In this document: positions 16,772 through 26,447 of the stretch, in pieces
How positions within the stretch are numbered: position 1 is the first letter of the stretch
Layout: the number at the start of each line of letters is the position of its first letter
Assembly (NCBI RefSeq): GCF_017355885.1
Contig: NZ_JAFEUU010000014.1
Span: 46,836-110,835 of the forward strand
DNA length: 64,000 nucleotides
DNA from: Sabulicella rubraurantiaca
GTDB taxonomy: Bacteria > Pseudomonadota > Alphaproteobacteria > Acetobacterales > Acetobacteraceae
Reading direction: 5' to 3'
Made by a program: the position numbers and the translations under genes
The notes under the pieces: generated by a model
What the model was told of the DNA's origin: nothing
The model's database searches: none
Seen by the model: only the letters and a program-made list of their open reading frames with translations

Positions 16772-17730
16772 TCGCGGCAATCGGCGGCTTCGTGGCGCTG
16801 CTGCTGCACGCGGCGCTGATGCTGGCCGTGGCGCCGATGCTGGTTGGGCTGGTGCGATGGCTCAAGGCGCGGTTGATGGGGCGGCGCGGCCCCCCACTGA
16901 TGCAGCCCTGGCGCGATCTCATGCGCCTCCTGCGGAAGCGGCCCATCCTGGCGATCCACGCCTCGCCCGTCACGCTCGCGGCGCCCTACGTGGCGCTGGC
17001 GGCGACGCTGCTGGCGGTGCTGCTGGTCCCCTCCTTCGCGGGTGGGATGACGCTTTCCGCCCTGTCCGATCTTGTGCTGATCGCGGGGCTTGTGGCGGTG
17101 GGGCGCGCCGCGCTCGCCCTGGCCGGGTTCGATGCGGGCAATGGCTTCGGCGGCATGGGCGCCTCGCGCGAACTGGCCTTCGCCGCCTTTGCCGAGCCGG
17201 CGCTGCTGCTTTGCATCCTGTCCCTCGCGATCCTGGCGGGAACCACGGCGCTGGACGGCATCGCCGCGATCTTCCGCGAAGGGCAGGTGGGGCTGCGCGT
17301 TTCCCTGCTCTTCGCCGCACTGGCGCTGGTGGCCGTCGCCCTGGCGGAGAATGCCCGCATCCCGGTGGACAACCCCGCAACCCACCTGGAACTGACCATG
17401 GTGCATGAGGCGATGATCCTCGAAGCCTCCGGCCGTCACCTCGCCCTGTGGGAGATGCAGGCGGCGCTGAAGCTGCTGCTCTGGCTCTCGCTGCTGCTGG
17501 CGGTCTTTGTGCCGTTCGGCATGGCGCCCGCCGGGTCGGGGCCGCTGCTGTGGCTCAAGGGTCTGGCGCTGTGGCTCGGCAAGCTGGGGCTGCTGGCCTT
17601 CGCGCTGGCCGCCTTCGAGAGCGCCATCAGCAAGATGCGCGTCTTCCGCGTGCCGGAATTCCTGGGCGGGGCGCTGCTGCTCGCGCTGCTTGCCGCCGCG
17701 CTGCTCTTCGTCTCGACGGGACTCGCCTGA
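16768..17730 (+). CDS. hyfC: Ehr/hydrogenase-4 subunit C-like (NuoH-type) membrane subunit
   Basis: A 320-residue protein with about eight helices, homologous to HyfC/HycD and NuoH, the membrane subunit that joins the redox module to the antiporter-like subunits. The loop after helix 1 (LKARLMGRRGPPLMQPWRDL) and the later VDNPATHLELTMVHEAMILE and EASGRHLALWEMQ are diagnostic of this family. The acidic residues of these loops take part in the quinone/proton-coupling funnel of complex I relatives. The ATG at 16768 lies within the ATGA overlap with the preceding gene, and the stop overlaps the ATG of the HyfE-like gene by one base. Confidence 0.88.
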   Translation: MIAAIGGFVALLLHAALMLAVAPMLVGLVRWLKARLMGRRGPPLMQPWRDLMRLLRKRPILAIHASPVTLAAPYVALAATLLAVLLVPSFAGGMTLSALSDLVLIAGLVAVGRAALALAGFDAGNGFGGMGASRELAFAAFAEPALLLCILSLAILAGTTALDGIAAIFREGQVGLRVSLLFAALALVAVALAENARIPVDNPATHLELTMVHEAMILEASGRHLALWEMQAALKLLLWLSLLLAVFVPFGMAPAGSGPLLWLKGLALWLGKLGLLAFALAAFESAISKMRVFRVPEFLGGALLLALLAAALLFVSTGLA

Positions 17731-18389
17731 TGGGGTTCGGCCAGCTTCCCTACGATGTTGCGCATCTGCTGGGCGGAGCGATGCTGCTCTGCTCCTTCGT
17801 GATGCTCTACCAGCGCCGCCTCCAGGCGCTGGTCACGGCGCTCGCGGCGCAAGGCGTGCTGCTCGGCCTGGCCGCGCTGTGGCAGGGCCATGTGCAGGGT
17901 GCGCCCTCGCTCTACGTGACGGGGCTGATCGCCCTCGCGGCCAAGGGGGTGGCGATCCCGCTGGTGCTGCGCCGCCTGCTGCGCCAATGGCCGCCCGAGG
18001 CGAAGGTGGAGGATGCGCCCGTCGCGCTCTCCCTGGTGCTCGGCCTCGCCCTGGTGGGGCTGTCGCTGCTGGTGGCGCTGCCGGTGACCGCCGGCGCCCG
18101 CGCCATGCTGCGCGAGGATCTCGCCGTGGCGCTGTCGCTGCTGCTGATCGGTCTCGTCATCATGGCGACGCGGCGGTTGGCGCTGGCGCAGGTGGTGGGG
18201 CTGATGACGTTGGAGAATGGCCTCGTCCTCGTCGCCACGGGCGTCGTGGGCATGCCCTTCGTGGTGGAGATCTCGACCGCCGGCCTCGTGCTGGTGATCG
18301 CGCTGCTGGCCGGGGTGCTCGCGCGGCAGATCCACGGGCGCTGGGGCAGCCTCGACACCGCTCTGCTCGACCCGCATCGGGGACGCTGA
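17730..18389 (+). CDS. hyfE: Ehr/hydrogenase-4 subunit E-like membrane subunit
   Basis: A 219-residue integral membrane protein of the HyfE family, with some six or seven helices in two clusters. Its second half resembles NuoK: LAQVVGLMTLENGLVLVATG carries the conserved Glu within a helix, as in NuoK/MrpC. A HyfE-like protein is a hallmark of hydrogenase-4 and Ehr complexes and is not found in ordinary complex I. It starts in a TGATG overlap after the HyfC-like gene and ends one base before the GTG of the HyfF-like gene. Confidence 0.85.
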   Translation: MGFGQLPYDVAHLLGGAMLLCSFVMLYQRRLQALVTALAAQGVLLGLAALWQGHVQGAPSLYVTGLIALAAKGVAIPLVLRRLLRQWPPEAKVEDAPVALSLVLGLALVGLSLLVALPVTAGARAMLREDLAVALSLLLIGLVIMATRRLALAQVVGLMTLENGLVLVATGVVGMPFVVEISTAGLVLVIALLAGVLARQIHGRWGSLDTALLDPHRGR

Positions 18390-18390
18390 G

Positions 18391-19806
18391 GTGACGCTTC
18401 CCCTTGCCCTGGTCCTGCTGCCCCTCGCCGCCGCGGCACTGCTCGCGGCCTGGCCGGCGCGGGCCGCGGCGCTGAACGTCGCGGCGGCGGCGCTGACGCT
18501 GCTCTTGGCCGTGGGACTGCTTCTCGTCGAGCCGGGGCCCGAAGGGGCGTGGCTGGCGGCGGATGCGCTGAACCGGCCGCTCGTGCTGGTGGCGGCGCTG
18601 GTCGGCCTGTCCACCGCCATCTTTTCCTTCGACGACATCCGCGCGGAGGGCTTCGACACCGGCGCCACGCGCCTCTACCACGCCTGCTTCCAGGGCTTCG
18701 TCGCGGCGCAGATGCTGGCGCTGCTGGCCGATAATCTCGGGCTGATGTGGGTGGCGATCGAGGCGGCGACGCTGCTCTGCATCCTCGTGGTCGGGATGCG
18801 CCGCACCCCTGCTGCCATGGAAGCGGCGTGGAAGTTCTTCATCCTCTGCGGCATCGGCATCGCGCTGGCGCTGTTCGGCGTCATCCTGCTTGCCATGGCG
18901 GCGCAGCCTTTGGTGGAGGAGGTGCGACGCCTGTCCTTCGCCGCCATCCTTGCGGCCGCGCCGCGCACCGAGGCGGGGCTGCTCAACCTCGCCTTCCTGT
19001 TCCTGCTGGTGGGGTTCGGCACCAAGGCGGGGCTGGTGCCGCTGCATTCCTGGCTCCCCGACGCCCATGCCGAGGGGCCGACCCCCATCGCCGCCGTGCT
19101 GTCCGGGCTGCTGCTGAACTGCGCCATGCTCGGCATCCTGCGCGGCCTCGCCATCGTGAACGCCCATGACGCGGCGATCGCACCGGGACCCTTCCTCATC
19201 GCTGCCGGCCTGGCCTCGCTGCTGCTCGCCTCGCTGTCGCTGTGGCGGCGGCGCGATGCGAAGCGGCTGTTCGGCTGGTCCTCCATCGAGCATCTGGGGC
19301 TGTCCGCCTTCGCCTTCGGCTTGGGCGGGCCGGCGGGGCACATGGCGGGGATGGTGCATCTCTGCGGCCATGCCCTGCTGAAATCCGCCGCCTTCTTCGC
19401 CCTGGGCCGCGCGGCCCAGCTTCGCGGCAGCCAGGCCATCGCCGACATCTCCGGCCTTGCCCGCTCGCACCCCGCGCTGGGCTGGGGGCTGATCTTCGCC
19501 ATGGCCGGGCTGGCGGGGCTGCCGCCCTTCGCGCTCTTTGTTTCCGAATTGCTGATGGCGGCGACGGCGGGGCGTGAGGCGCCATGGCTCCTCTTGCCCC
19601 TGCTCGTCGGGCTGCTGGTGGCCGGGCTGGCGATCCTCGCCGCCATGCAGCGCATGGGTTTCGGCCCGCCCCATCCGGGGCCCGCGGCCGGGGTGGCGAC
19701 GCTGCTGCCGCTCTGGGCGCATCTGCTGCTCGCCGCCGTGCTGGGCTTCGCCCTGCCGGAGCCGCTTGCCGCCCTGTTCCGCGACGCCGCGAGGCTCCTG
19801 GGATGA
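18391..19806 (+). CDS. hyfF: Ehr/hydrogenase-4 subunit F-like second proton pump subunit
   Basis: A 471-residue antiporter-like subunit (NuoM/N and HyfF relative) with about 13-14 helices. The helix-5 Glu is in LMWVAIEAATLLCILVV. The helix-7 region is FGTKAGLVPLHSWLPDAHAE, which retains the conserved Lys. GWSSIEHLGLSAFAFGLGG and GHALLKSAAFFALGR match the later conserved segments. Two antiporter-like subunits in one operon imply two ion channels per complex. The start is GTG 18391, directly after a TGAG junction; the stop overlaps the next ATG by four bases. Confidence 0.88.
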   Translation: MTLPLALVLLPLAAAALLAAWPARAAALNVAAAALTLLLAVGLLLVEPGPEGAWLAADALNRPLVLVAALVGLSTAIFSFDDIRAEGFDTGATRLYHACFQGFVAAQMLALLADNLGLMWVAIEAATLLCILVVGMRRTPAAMEAAWKFFILCGIGIALALFGVILLAMAAQPLVEEVRRLSFAAILAAAPRTEAGLLNLAFLFLLVGFGTKAGLVPLHSWLPDAHAEGPTPIAAVLSGLLLNCAMLGILRGLAIVNAHDAAIAPGPFLIAAGLASLLLASLSLWRRRDAKRLFGWSSIEHLGLSAFAFGLGGPAGHMAGMVHLCGHALLKSAAFFALGRAAQLRGSQAIADISGLARSHPALGWGLIFAMAGLAGLPPFALFVSELLMAATAGREAPWLLLPLLVGLLVAGLAILAAMQRMGFGPPHPGPAAGVATLLPLWAHLLLAAVLGFALPEPLAALFRDAARLLG

Positions 19807-21197
19807 GCGACTGGTCTTCCTTCGAGGGATACGACTTCCTGGCCCTCTGGGCCGAGCCGGGGCGCGTCCATGCCGCCTTCCTCGACCCCGAAACCCCGGC
19901 GGTCCAAACCGCGACGCTTCCGGCGGAAACCGGCCAATACCCGGCCCTGTCGCCGCGCTTTCCGGCCGCCGCCTGGTTCGAGCGCTCCATCCGCGACCTG
20001 TGGGGGCTGGAGGCGGAAGGCGCTGCCGATCTTCGCCCCTGGCTGGACCATGGCCTCTGGCCCATTCGGGCCCCGCTCTCGCGCAGCGCCTCCCGGCACT
20101 CGCCCGTGCAGGAACTGCCCGAGTTCCTGCCGGTGGAAGGCGAGGGCATCCACCGCATCCCGGTCGGCCCCATCCATGCCGGGGTGATCGAGGCCGGGCA
20201 TTTCCGATTCCACGTCCAGGGCGAGACGATCGTGCGGCTGGAGGCGCGGCTCGGCTACAAGCACAAGGGCGTGCTGGCGCTGATGCTCGGCAAGTCGCCC
20301 CGCGCCGCGATGCGCTTCGCCGCCCGCCTGTCCGGCGACACGACGGTCGCCCATTCCATCGCCTTTGCCCGCGCGGCGGAGTCCGCCAGCGGCGCCGAGC
20401 TGCCGCCCCGCGCTGTGGCGCTGCGCGCCGCGATGCTGGAGCTGGAGCGGCTGCATAACCACCTGAACGACATGGGCTTCCTCGCCAAGGATGCCGCCTT
20501 CACCCCGCTCAGCGCCCAGTTCGGCCTGCTACGCGAGGCGCTGCTGCGTGTGCTGGCGCAATGCTTCGGCCACCGGCTGATGATGGACCGCATCATTCCC
20601 GGCGGCGTCGCCCTGGACCCGGAGGATGCCTCGCTGGACCGGCTGCGCACGGTCCTCGCGGAGATTGGGCGCGAGTTGCCGGGGCTGCTGGCGATCTACG
20701 AAGGCCACGCCTCCCTGCAGGACCGGATGATGGGCACGGGCATCATCCCGCCGGCCCTGGTTGCCGCCTTCGCGCCGGGCGGCGTGGTCGGGCGCTCCGC
20801 GGGCCGCCCCTTCGACGCGCGCCTGCTGGACGGTCCGATCACCGTACCGTTGCGCACCGGGGGCGACGTGGATGCACGCTGGCGCCAGCGCCATGACGAG
20901 GCGCTGCACTCCCTGGCCCTGCTGGACGCCATCCTTTCCGCCCTGCCATCCGGCCCCGTCACCATCCCCCTGCCGCAGCGCGGCGGCGAGGCGGTGGCAC
21001 TGGCCGAGGGGTTCCGCGGCGAATGCCTCGCCTGGCTGCGCCTGGATGATGGCGGGCTGATCGAGGCCGCCTTCCTGCGCGACCCGTCCTGGCTGCACTG
21101 GCCGCTGCTGGAGGCGGCGGTGATCGGCAACATCGTCGCCGACTTCCCGCTGATCAACAAAAGCTTCAACGGCTCCTACTCGGGGTGCGACCTGTGA
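19803..21197 (+). CDS. hyfG: Ehr large subunit: NuoCD/HyfG-like without [NiFe] cysteines
   Basis: A 464-residue fusion of an N-terminal NuoC-like domain (to about residue 115, with WFERSIRDLWGLEAEGA) and a C-terminal large-subunit (NuoD/HyfG) domain. The N-terminal part of the catalytic domain reads LEARLGYKHKGV. Real [NiFe]-hydrogenases have R-V-C-G-I-C-G-F-A-H-S here, while this protein has RLSGDTTVAHS (residues 175-185): both cysteines are replaced, by Ser177 and Thr180. The C-terminus (NKSFNGSYSGCDL) has one Cys and no CxxC. It therefore cannot hold a nickel-iron centre and belongs to the energy-converting hydrogenase-related (Ehr) class, whose electron partner is unknown. It is coupled by a four-base overlap to the preceding gene and by a GTGA overlap to the VOC gene. 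Confidence 0.88.
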   Translation: MSDWSSFEGYDFLALWAEPGRVHAAFLDPETPAVQTATLPAETGQYPALSPRFPAAAWFERSIRDLWGLEAEGAADLRPWLDHGLWPIRAPLSRSASRHSPVQELPEFLPVEGEGIHRIPVGPIHAGVIEAGHFRFHVQGETIVRLEARLGYKHKGVLALMLGKSPRAAMRFAARLSGDTTVAHSIAFARAAESASGAELPPRAVALRAAMLELERLHNHLNDMGFLAKDAAFTPLSAQFGLLREALLRVLAQCFGHRLMMDRIIPGGVALDPEDASLDRLRTVLAEIGRELPGLLAIYEGHASLQDRMMGTGIIPPALVAAFAPGGVVGRSAGRPFDARLLDGPITVPLRTGGDVDARWRQRHDEALHSLALLDAILSALPSGPVTIPLPQRGGEAVALAEGFRGECLAWLRLDDGGLIEAAFLRDPSWLHWPLLEAAVIGNIVADFPLINKSFNGSYSGCDL

Positions 21198-21556
21198 CGC
21201 TGCGCGGCCTGGTGCCCATCCTCCGCATCTTCGACGCCGAATTGGCGCGGGGCTTCTATGTGGAGTGGCTCGGCTTCCGCTGGGATTGGGAGCACCGCTT
21301 CGAGCCGGACCTGCCGCTCTACGCCCAGATCTCGCGCGATGGCGTGGCGCTGCACCTGTCCATGCACCATGGCGACGCCACGCCGGGCAGCGCGCTGCGC
21401 CTCCATTGCGACGACGTGGATGCGCTCCACGCCTCGCTGGCGCCGCGATCCTGGGCGCGGCCATCCGTGGAGGACATGCCCTGGGGCGAGCGCGCGATGC
21501 GCGTGACCGACCCCTTCGGCAACCGCCTGCATTTCTTCTCGCCAAAGGAGGCGTGA
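21194..21556 (+). CDS. VOC-fold (glyoxalase/bleomycin-resistance-like) protein inside the Ehr operon
   Basis: A 120-residue cytosolic protein of the glyoxalase superfamily subgroup with VPILRIFDAELARGFYVEWL at the start, DWEHRFEPDLPLYAQISRDG in the middle and HLSMHHGDATPGS and VTDPFGNRLHFFSP toward the end. Metal ligands would come from the His of LHLSMHH and a C-terminal acidic residue, but I cannot be sure they are arranged for catalysis. The gene begins at GTG 21194 in a four-base overlap with the large-subunit gene and its stop shares one base with the ATG of the small-subunit gene. It is therefore embedded in the operon. A role in assembly, detoxification or binding is open. Confidence 0.85.
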   Translation: MTLRGLVPILRIFDAELARGFYVEWLGFRWDWEHRFEPDLPLYAQISRDGVALHLSMHHGDATPGSALRLHCDDVDALHASLAPRSWARPSVEDMPWGERAMRVTDPFGNRLHFFSPKEA

Positions 21557-22074
21557 TGCTCTGGCCCCGCCTTGCGAGGAACCTCGTCTCCCGCCCGCTC
21601 ACCAACCCCGCGCCGCGCCCGTCGCCGGAGATCGTGGCGGCACTGCGCGCGCGCATGGACGCCGCCGCCCAGCGGCGCCTCGGCCGTTCGCTCTCCCTGC
21701 GCCACGTGGATTCCGGCTCCTGCAACGGGTGCGAGCTGGAGCTGAACGCCACGGAGAACGTGGTGCACGACCTGGAGCGGCTGGGGCTGCGCTTCGTCGC
21801 CAGCCCGCGTCATGCCGACGTGCTGCTCGTCGCCGGCCCGCTGACGCGCAACCTCCGCGTGGCACTGGAGCGCACCCGCGCCGCCACCCCAGAGCCGTGC
21901 TGGGTGGTGGCGATCGGTGACTGCGCGGTGGATGGCGGCGTGTTCAAGGGCTCCTACGCCGTGGAGGGCGGGGTGACCCAGGCGGTGCCGGTGGACCTCA
22001 TGATCCCCGGCTGCCCGCCCACTCCGTCGCAGATCCTCGAAGGCCTCCTGGCCCTCATCGAAGCAGGGCGCTGA
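21556..22074 (+). CDS. hyfI: Ehr small subunit, NuoB/HyfI-like [4Fe-4S] protein
   Basis: A 172-residue iron-sulfur subunit homologous to HyfI and NuoB, expected to carry the N2-type cluster that passes electrons to the quinone or active-site pocket. All four ligand cysteines are present: the CxxC of DSGSCNGCELELNA, the Cys of VVAIGDCAVDGG and the Cys of MIPGCPPTPSQILEG. The N-terminus has an amphipathic basic region (LARNLVSRPLTNPAPRPSPE). No gene for an additional ferredoxin-like (HyfA/H, NuoI) subunit follows; the operon ends here. The ATG at 21556 overlaps the VOC stop by one base, so the two are translationally coupled. Confidence 0.9.
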   Translation: MLWPRLARNLVSRPLTNPAPRPSPEIVAALRARMDAAAQRRLGRSLSLRHVDSGSCNGCELELNATENVVHDLERLGLRFVASPRHADVLLVAGPLTRNLRVALERTRAATPEPCWVVAIGDCAVDGGVFKGSYAVEGGVTQAVPVDLMIPGCPPTPSQILEGLLALIEAGR

Positions 22075-22244
22075 GGCTCGGCGTCTCCACCTCGGGCGCC
22101 GCACAGCACCGCCAGCGCATCGACCAGGAAGGCGCAGAACTCATCGGCGTGGAAGGAGCCATCGCCGCGCCGCGTCTGCACCAAGCCCCAGGGATTCTCC
22201 GTGGCGCGCAGGCTGCCGGCATTGTAGGAGGAAGCGAGGGGCAA
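21954..22244 (-). other. Region 22075-22386: open minus-strand frame of protein-like sequence
   Basis: The 312 bases between the Ehr operon and asd contain no firm gene. On the minus strand a frame read from a TTG at 22244 gives SSYNAGSLRATENPWGLVQ followed by a helix-like stretch (HADEFCAFLVDALAVLCG). This looks like a real protein segment but continues antisense into the HyfI-like gene, to a stop at 21954. It may be a decayed or truncated gene whose upstream part is missing. I could not name the family. The remainder (22245-22350) is lower in GC and holds no feature I can support. Confidence 0.25.
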
Positions 22245-22351
22245 GGTGGTCTTCGTTTCAGCCGCCCCAAATGTGCCTAATATGCTCTGGAATTCAGCAG
22301 ATCAGGGATTGAGTCCCACGCTGTGGCCCGTGGAACACGCCTTTGGATTGG

Positions 22352-22380
22352 AAAAGCCCCGCGGCAGGACGCCGCGGGGC
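22352..22380 (-). terminator. Rho-independent terminator of asd
   Basis: A perfect ten-base stem (GCCCCGCGGC at 22356-22365, GCCGCGGGGC at 22371-22380) with a five-base loop, followed on the minus strand by TTTT. It lies seven bases past the asd stop. Confidence 0.9.
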
Positions 22381-22386
22381 TGGAAA

Positions 22387-23418
22387 TCAAGCCGCCTGCT
22401 TCTGCAGCAGCCCCTGGCGCACCAGCTCCTCCGCGATCTGCACGGCGTTCAGCGCTGCGCCCTTGCGGAGGTTGTCGCCCACGCACCAGAAGGCGAGGCC
22501 GTGCGGCACCGTCGGGTCCTTGCGGAGCCGCGACACGAAGACCGCATCCTCGCCCGCCGCGTCCAGCTGGGTGACGTAGCCGCCATCCTCACGCCGGTCG
22601 ACGAGCTGGAGGCCCGGTGCGTCGCGCAGCGCTGCCTGGGCCTGGGCGACGGAGATCGGCCCCTCGAATTCCACGTGGACGGCCTCGGAATGGCCGACGA
22701 AGACCGGCACGCGCACGGCGGTGGCGACCACGGCGATGTCGGGATCGAGGATCTTCCTCGTCTCCACCGCCATCTTCCACTCTTCCTTCGTGAACCCGTC
22801 CTCCATGAACTTGTCGATGTGCGGGATGCAGTTGAAGGCGATGGGCTTGGTGAACTGCTCCACGGTGGGAGCGTCGTTCACGAAGGAACCCTTGGTCTGG
22901 TTGAACAGCTCATCCATCGCCTCCTTCCCCGCGCCGGAGACGCTCTGGTAGGTGGCGACCACCACGCGCTTGATGCGGCTGATGGCGTGCAGCGGCTTCA
23001 GCGCCACCACCATCTGGATGGTCGAGCAGTTGGGGTTGGCGATGATGCCCCGCTTGCGAAAGCCGGCGATGGCCTGCGGGTTCACCTCAGGCACCACCAG
23101 CGGCACGTCCGGCTCCATCCGGAAATGGCTGGTGTTGTCGATGACCACGCAGCCCTGGGAGGCGGCGCGCGGTGCGTGGATCGCCGAGACGGAGGCGCCC
23201 GGCGAGAACAGGCCGATATCGGTGCCCGTGAAGTCGAAGGTCTCCAGGTTTTTGACCGTCAGGATCTGCTTCTCGCCGAAGGAGACCTGCTGGCCGGCCG
23301 AACGCCCGCTGGCCAGCGCGACGACCTCGCTGGCGGGGAAATTGCGCTCGGCCAGCGTCTTCAGCATCTCGCGCCCCACCGCACCGGTGGCGCCGACGAC
23401 CGCGACCCTGTAGCCCAT
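22387..23418 (-). CDS. asd: Aspartate-semialdehyde dehydrogenase
   Basis: A 343-residue cytosolic enzyme that reduces aspartyl phosphate to aspartate semialdehyde with NADPH, the branch-point step to lysine, threonine and methionine. It opens with MGYRVAVVGATGAVGREML (Rossmann glycine motif) and shows IANPNCSTIQMV with the nucleophile Cys131, then SVSGAGKEAM and the C-terminal region with the PVFVGHSEAVHVE motif. This is the beta-aspartyl semialdehyde branch of the family. The ATG at 23418 was preferred over a longer frame at 23433 because it begins exactly at the Rossmann strand. A strong hairpin terminator follows the stop; the gene appears monocistronic. Confidence 0.95.
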   Translation of the reverse strand: MGYRVAVVGATGAVGREMLKTLAERNFPASEVVALASGRSAGQQVSFGEKQILTVKNLETFDFTGTDIGLFSPGASVSAIHAPRAASQGCVVIDNTSHFRMEPDVPLVVPEVNPQAIAGFRKRGIIANPNCSTIQMVVALKPLHAISRIKRVVVATYQSVSGAGKEAMDELFNQTKGSFVNDAPTVEQFTKPIAFNCIPHIDKFMEDGFTKEEWKMAVETRKILDPDIAVVATAVRVPVFVGHSEAVHVEFEGPISVAQAQAALRDAPGLQLVDRREDGGYVTQLDAAGEDAVFVSRLRKDPTVPHGLAFWCVGDNLRKGAALNAVQIAEELVRQGLLQKQAA

Positions 23419-23530
23419 GACCCAAAGCTCCACTTGACAAGAGGGCGCCTCCTTTACGCCCCTGGCCTTCGCGCGTCCAGCAATCCGCCCGGTTGAGCCG
23501 CGGGGCCGCCGGGTCTATCCCCCGGGGCGC

Positions 23531-24703
23531 ATGGATTCCGCCCCGCCCGAGGCCCGCTCCGCCGGTCCGCTCGCCCTTTACCGCGCCCGCGTCGCCGCCG
23601 GGGTGCTGCGTCACGATCCGGCCCAGGCCCAGGCGGCGGAGCATCTGCAGGCCCTGTGGCAAGCCCTGCGCGGCTACGACCCCAGCCCGGCCGCCCCGGC
23701 CCCGAAGCCCACGGGGCTCTTGGGGCGGCTCTTCGGCAAGCGCGGCTCGGGCGACCTCGCGCCGCCGGAGGATGTGCCGGAGGGGCTCTACCTCGTCGGC
23801 GCGGTGGGGCGCGGCAAGTCCATGCTGATGGACCTGTTCTTCGAGACGGCGGAGGTGCCGCGCAAGAAGCGCATCCACTTCCACGCCTTCATGCAGCAGG
23901 CGCACCAGCGCATCCATCGCTGGAAGAAGGCGAACCCGGGCGCCGACGACCCGATCCCGGCGCTCGCGGATTCCATCACCGCCGAGGCAGCGCTGCTCTG
24001 CTTCGACGAGTTCCAGGTGCATGACATCACCGACGCGATGATCCTCGGGCGCCTGTTCGAGGCGCTGTTCGCGCGCGGCGTCGTGGTGGTCGCGACCAGC
24101 AACACGGCGCCCGACGATCTGTTCAAGGGCAAGCCCGGACGCGATGCCTTCCTTCCCTTCATCGCGCTGATCAAGCAGCACGTGGAGGTGCTGCATCTTC
24201 AGGCGCAGCAGGATTACCGGCGCGAGCGCATCCGCGGCCTGCCCACCTGGCACTTCCCTGCCGATGCGCGGGCCGAGCGCGCGCTGGATGCCGCCTTCGC
24301 GGAGCTCGCGGGAATGCCGCATGGAACGCCATGCACGCTGACCGTGCTGGGTCGTGCGGTGGAGGTGCCGCAAGCGGAGCGCGGCGTGGCGCGCATGGAT
24401 TTCGACGCGGCGTGCGGCGCGTATCTCGGCCCTGCCGACTATCTCGCCATCGCGACGCATTTCCACACACTCGTGCTGGATGGAATCCCGCGTCTCGGCC
24501 CCGAGAATTTCGACAAGGCGCGGCGCTTCATCACGCTGGTGGACGCGCTCTACGAGCATCGTTGCAAGCTCGTTGCGAGTGCGGAAGCAGAGCCGGATCG
24601 GCTCTACGAACGTGGCGAAAATGCCGCGATGTTTGAGCGAACTGCATCACGTCTCATGGAAATGCAGAGTCAGGAATATTTGGGGTTGCCTCACCTGCCC
24701 TGA
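23531..24703 (+). CDS. zapE: ZapE/AFG1-like cell-division ATPase
   Basis: A 390-residue P-loop ATPase of the AFG1/ZapE family. The Walker A motif GAVGRGKSMLMDLFFE lies near residue 94, the Walker B LLCFDEFQVHDITDAMI near residue 160, and the downstream VVVATSNTAPDDLFKG segment is diagnostic. The C-terminus includes DYLAIATHFHTLVLDGIP and FITLVDALYEHRCKL. In E. coli ZapE binds FtsZ and influences Z-ring stability. The protein is probably cytosolic and peripheral to the membrane. It is divergent from asd and precedes a small exported-protein gene by about 50 bases. Confidence 0.9.
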   Translation: MDSAPPEARSAGPLALYRARVAAGVLRHDPAQAQAAEHLQALWQALRGYDPSPAAPAPKPTGLLGRLFGKRGSGDLAPPEDVPEGLYLVGAVGRGKSMLMDLFFETAEVPRKKRIHFHAFMQQAHQRIHRWKKANPGADDPIPALADSITAEAALLCFDEFQVHDITDAMILGRLFEALFARGVVVVATSNTAPDDLFKGKPGRDAFLPFIALIKQHVEVLHLQAQQDYRRERIRGLPTWHFPADARAERALDAAFAELAGMPHGTPCTLTVLGRAVEVPQAERGVARMDFDAACGAYLGPADYLAIATHFHTLVLDGIPRLGPENFDKARRFITLVDALYEHRCKLVASAEAEPDRLYERGENAAMFERTASRLMEMQSQEYLGLPHLP

Positions 24704-24752
24704 TTGAAATAAGCCGCAACACGGGAAAGAGACTGGGGAAATAGGGGGTTTC

Positions 24753-26416
<1,664 letters not shown>

Positions 26417-26447
26417 TCCATCCCCGAGGCGCAGCAGGAAACCAGCC

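Noticed and set aside
14846..22074. Annotation as a true hydrogenase 4 or formate hydrogenlyase
   Set aside because: The nickel-iron cysteines of the large subunit are replaced and no maturation, formate dehydrogenase or polyferredoxin genes are present.
14846..22074. Annotation as ordinary NADH dehydrogenase (complex I)
   Set aside because: The set includes a HyfE-like gene and has only two antiporter-like subunits, with no NuoE/F/G, I, J or A genes.
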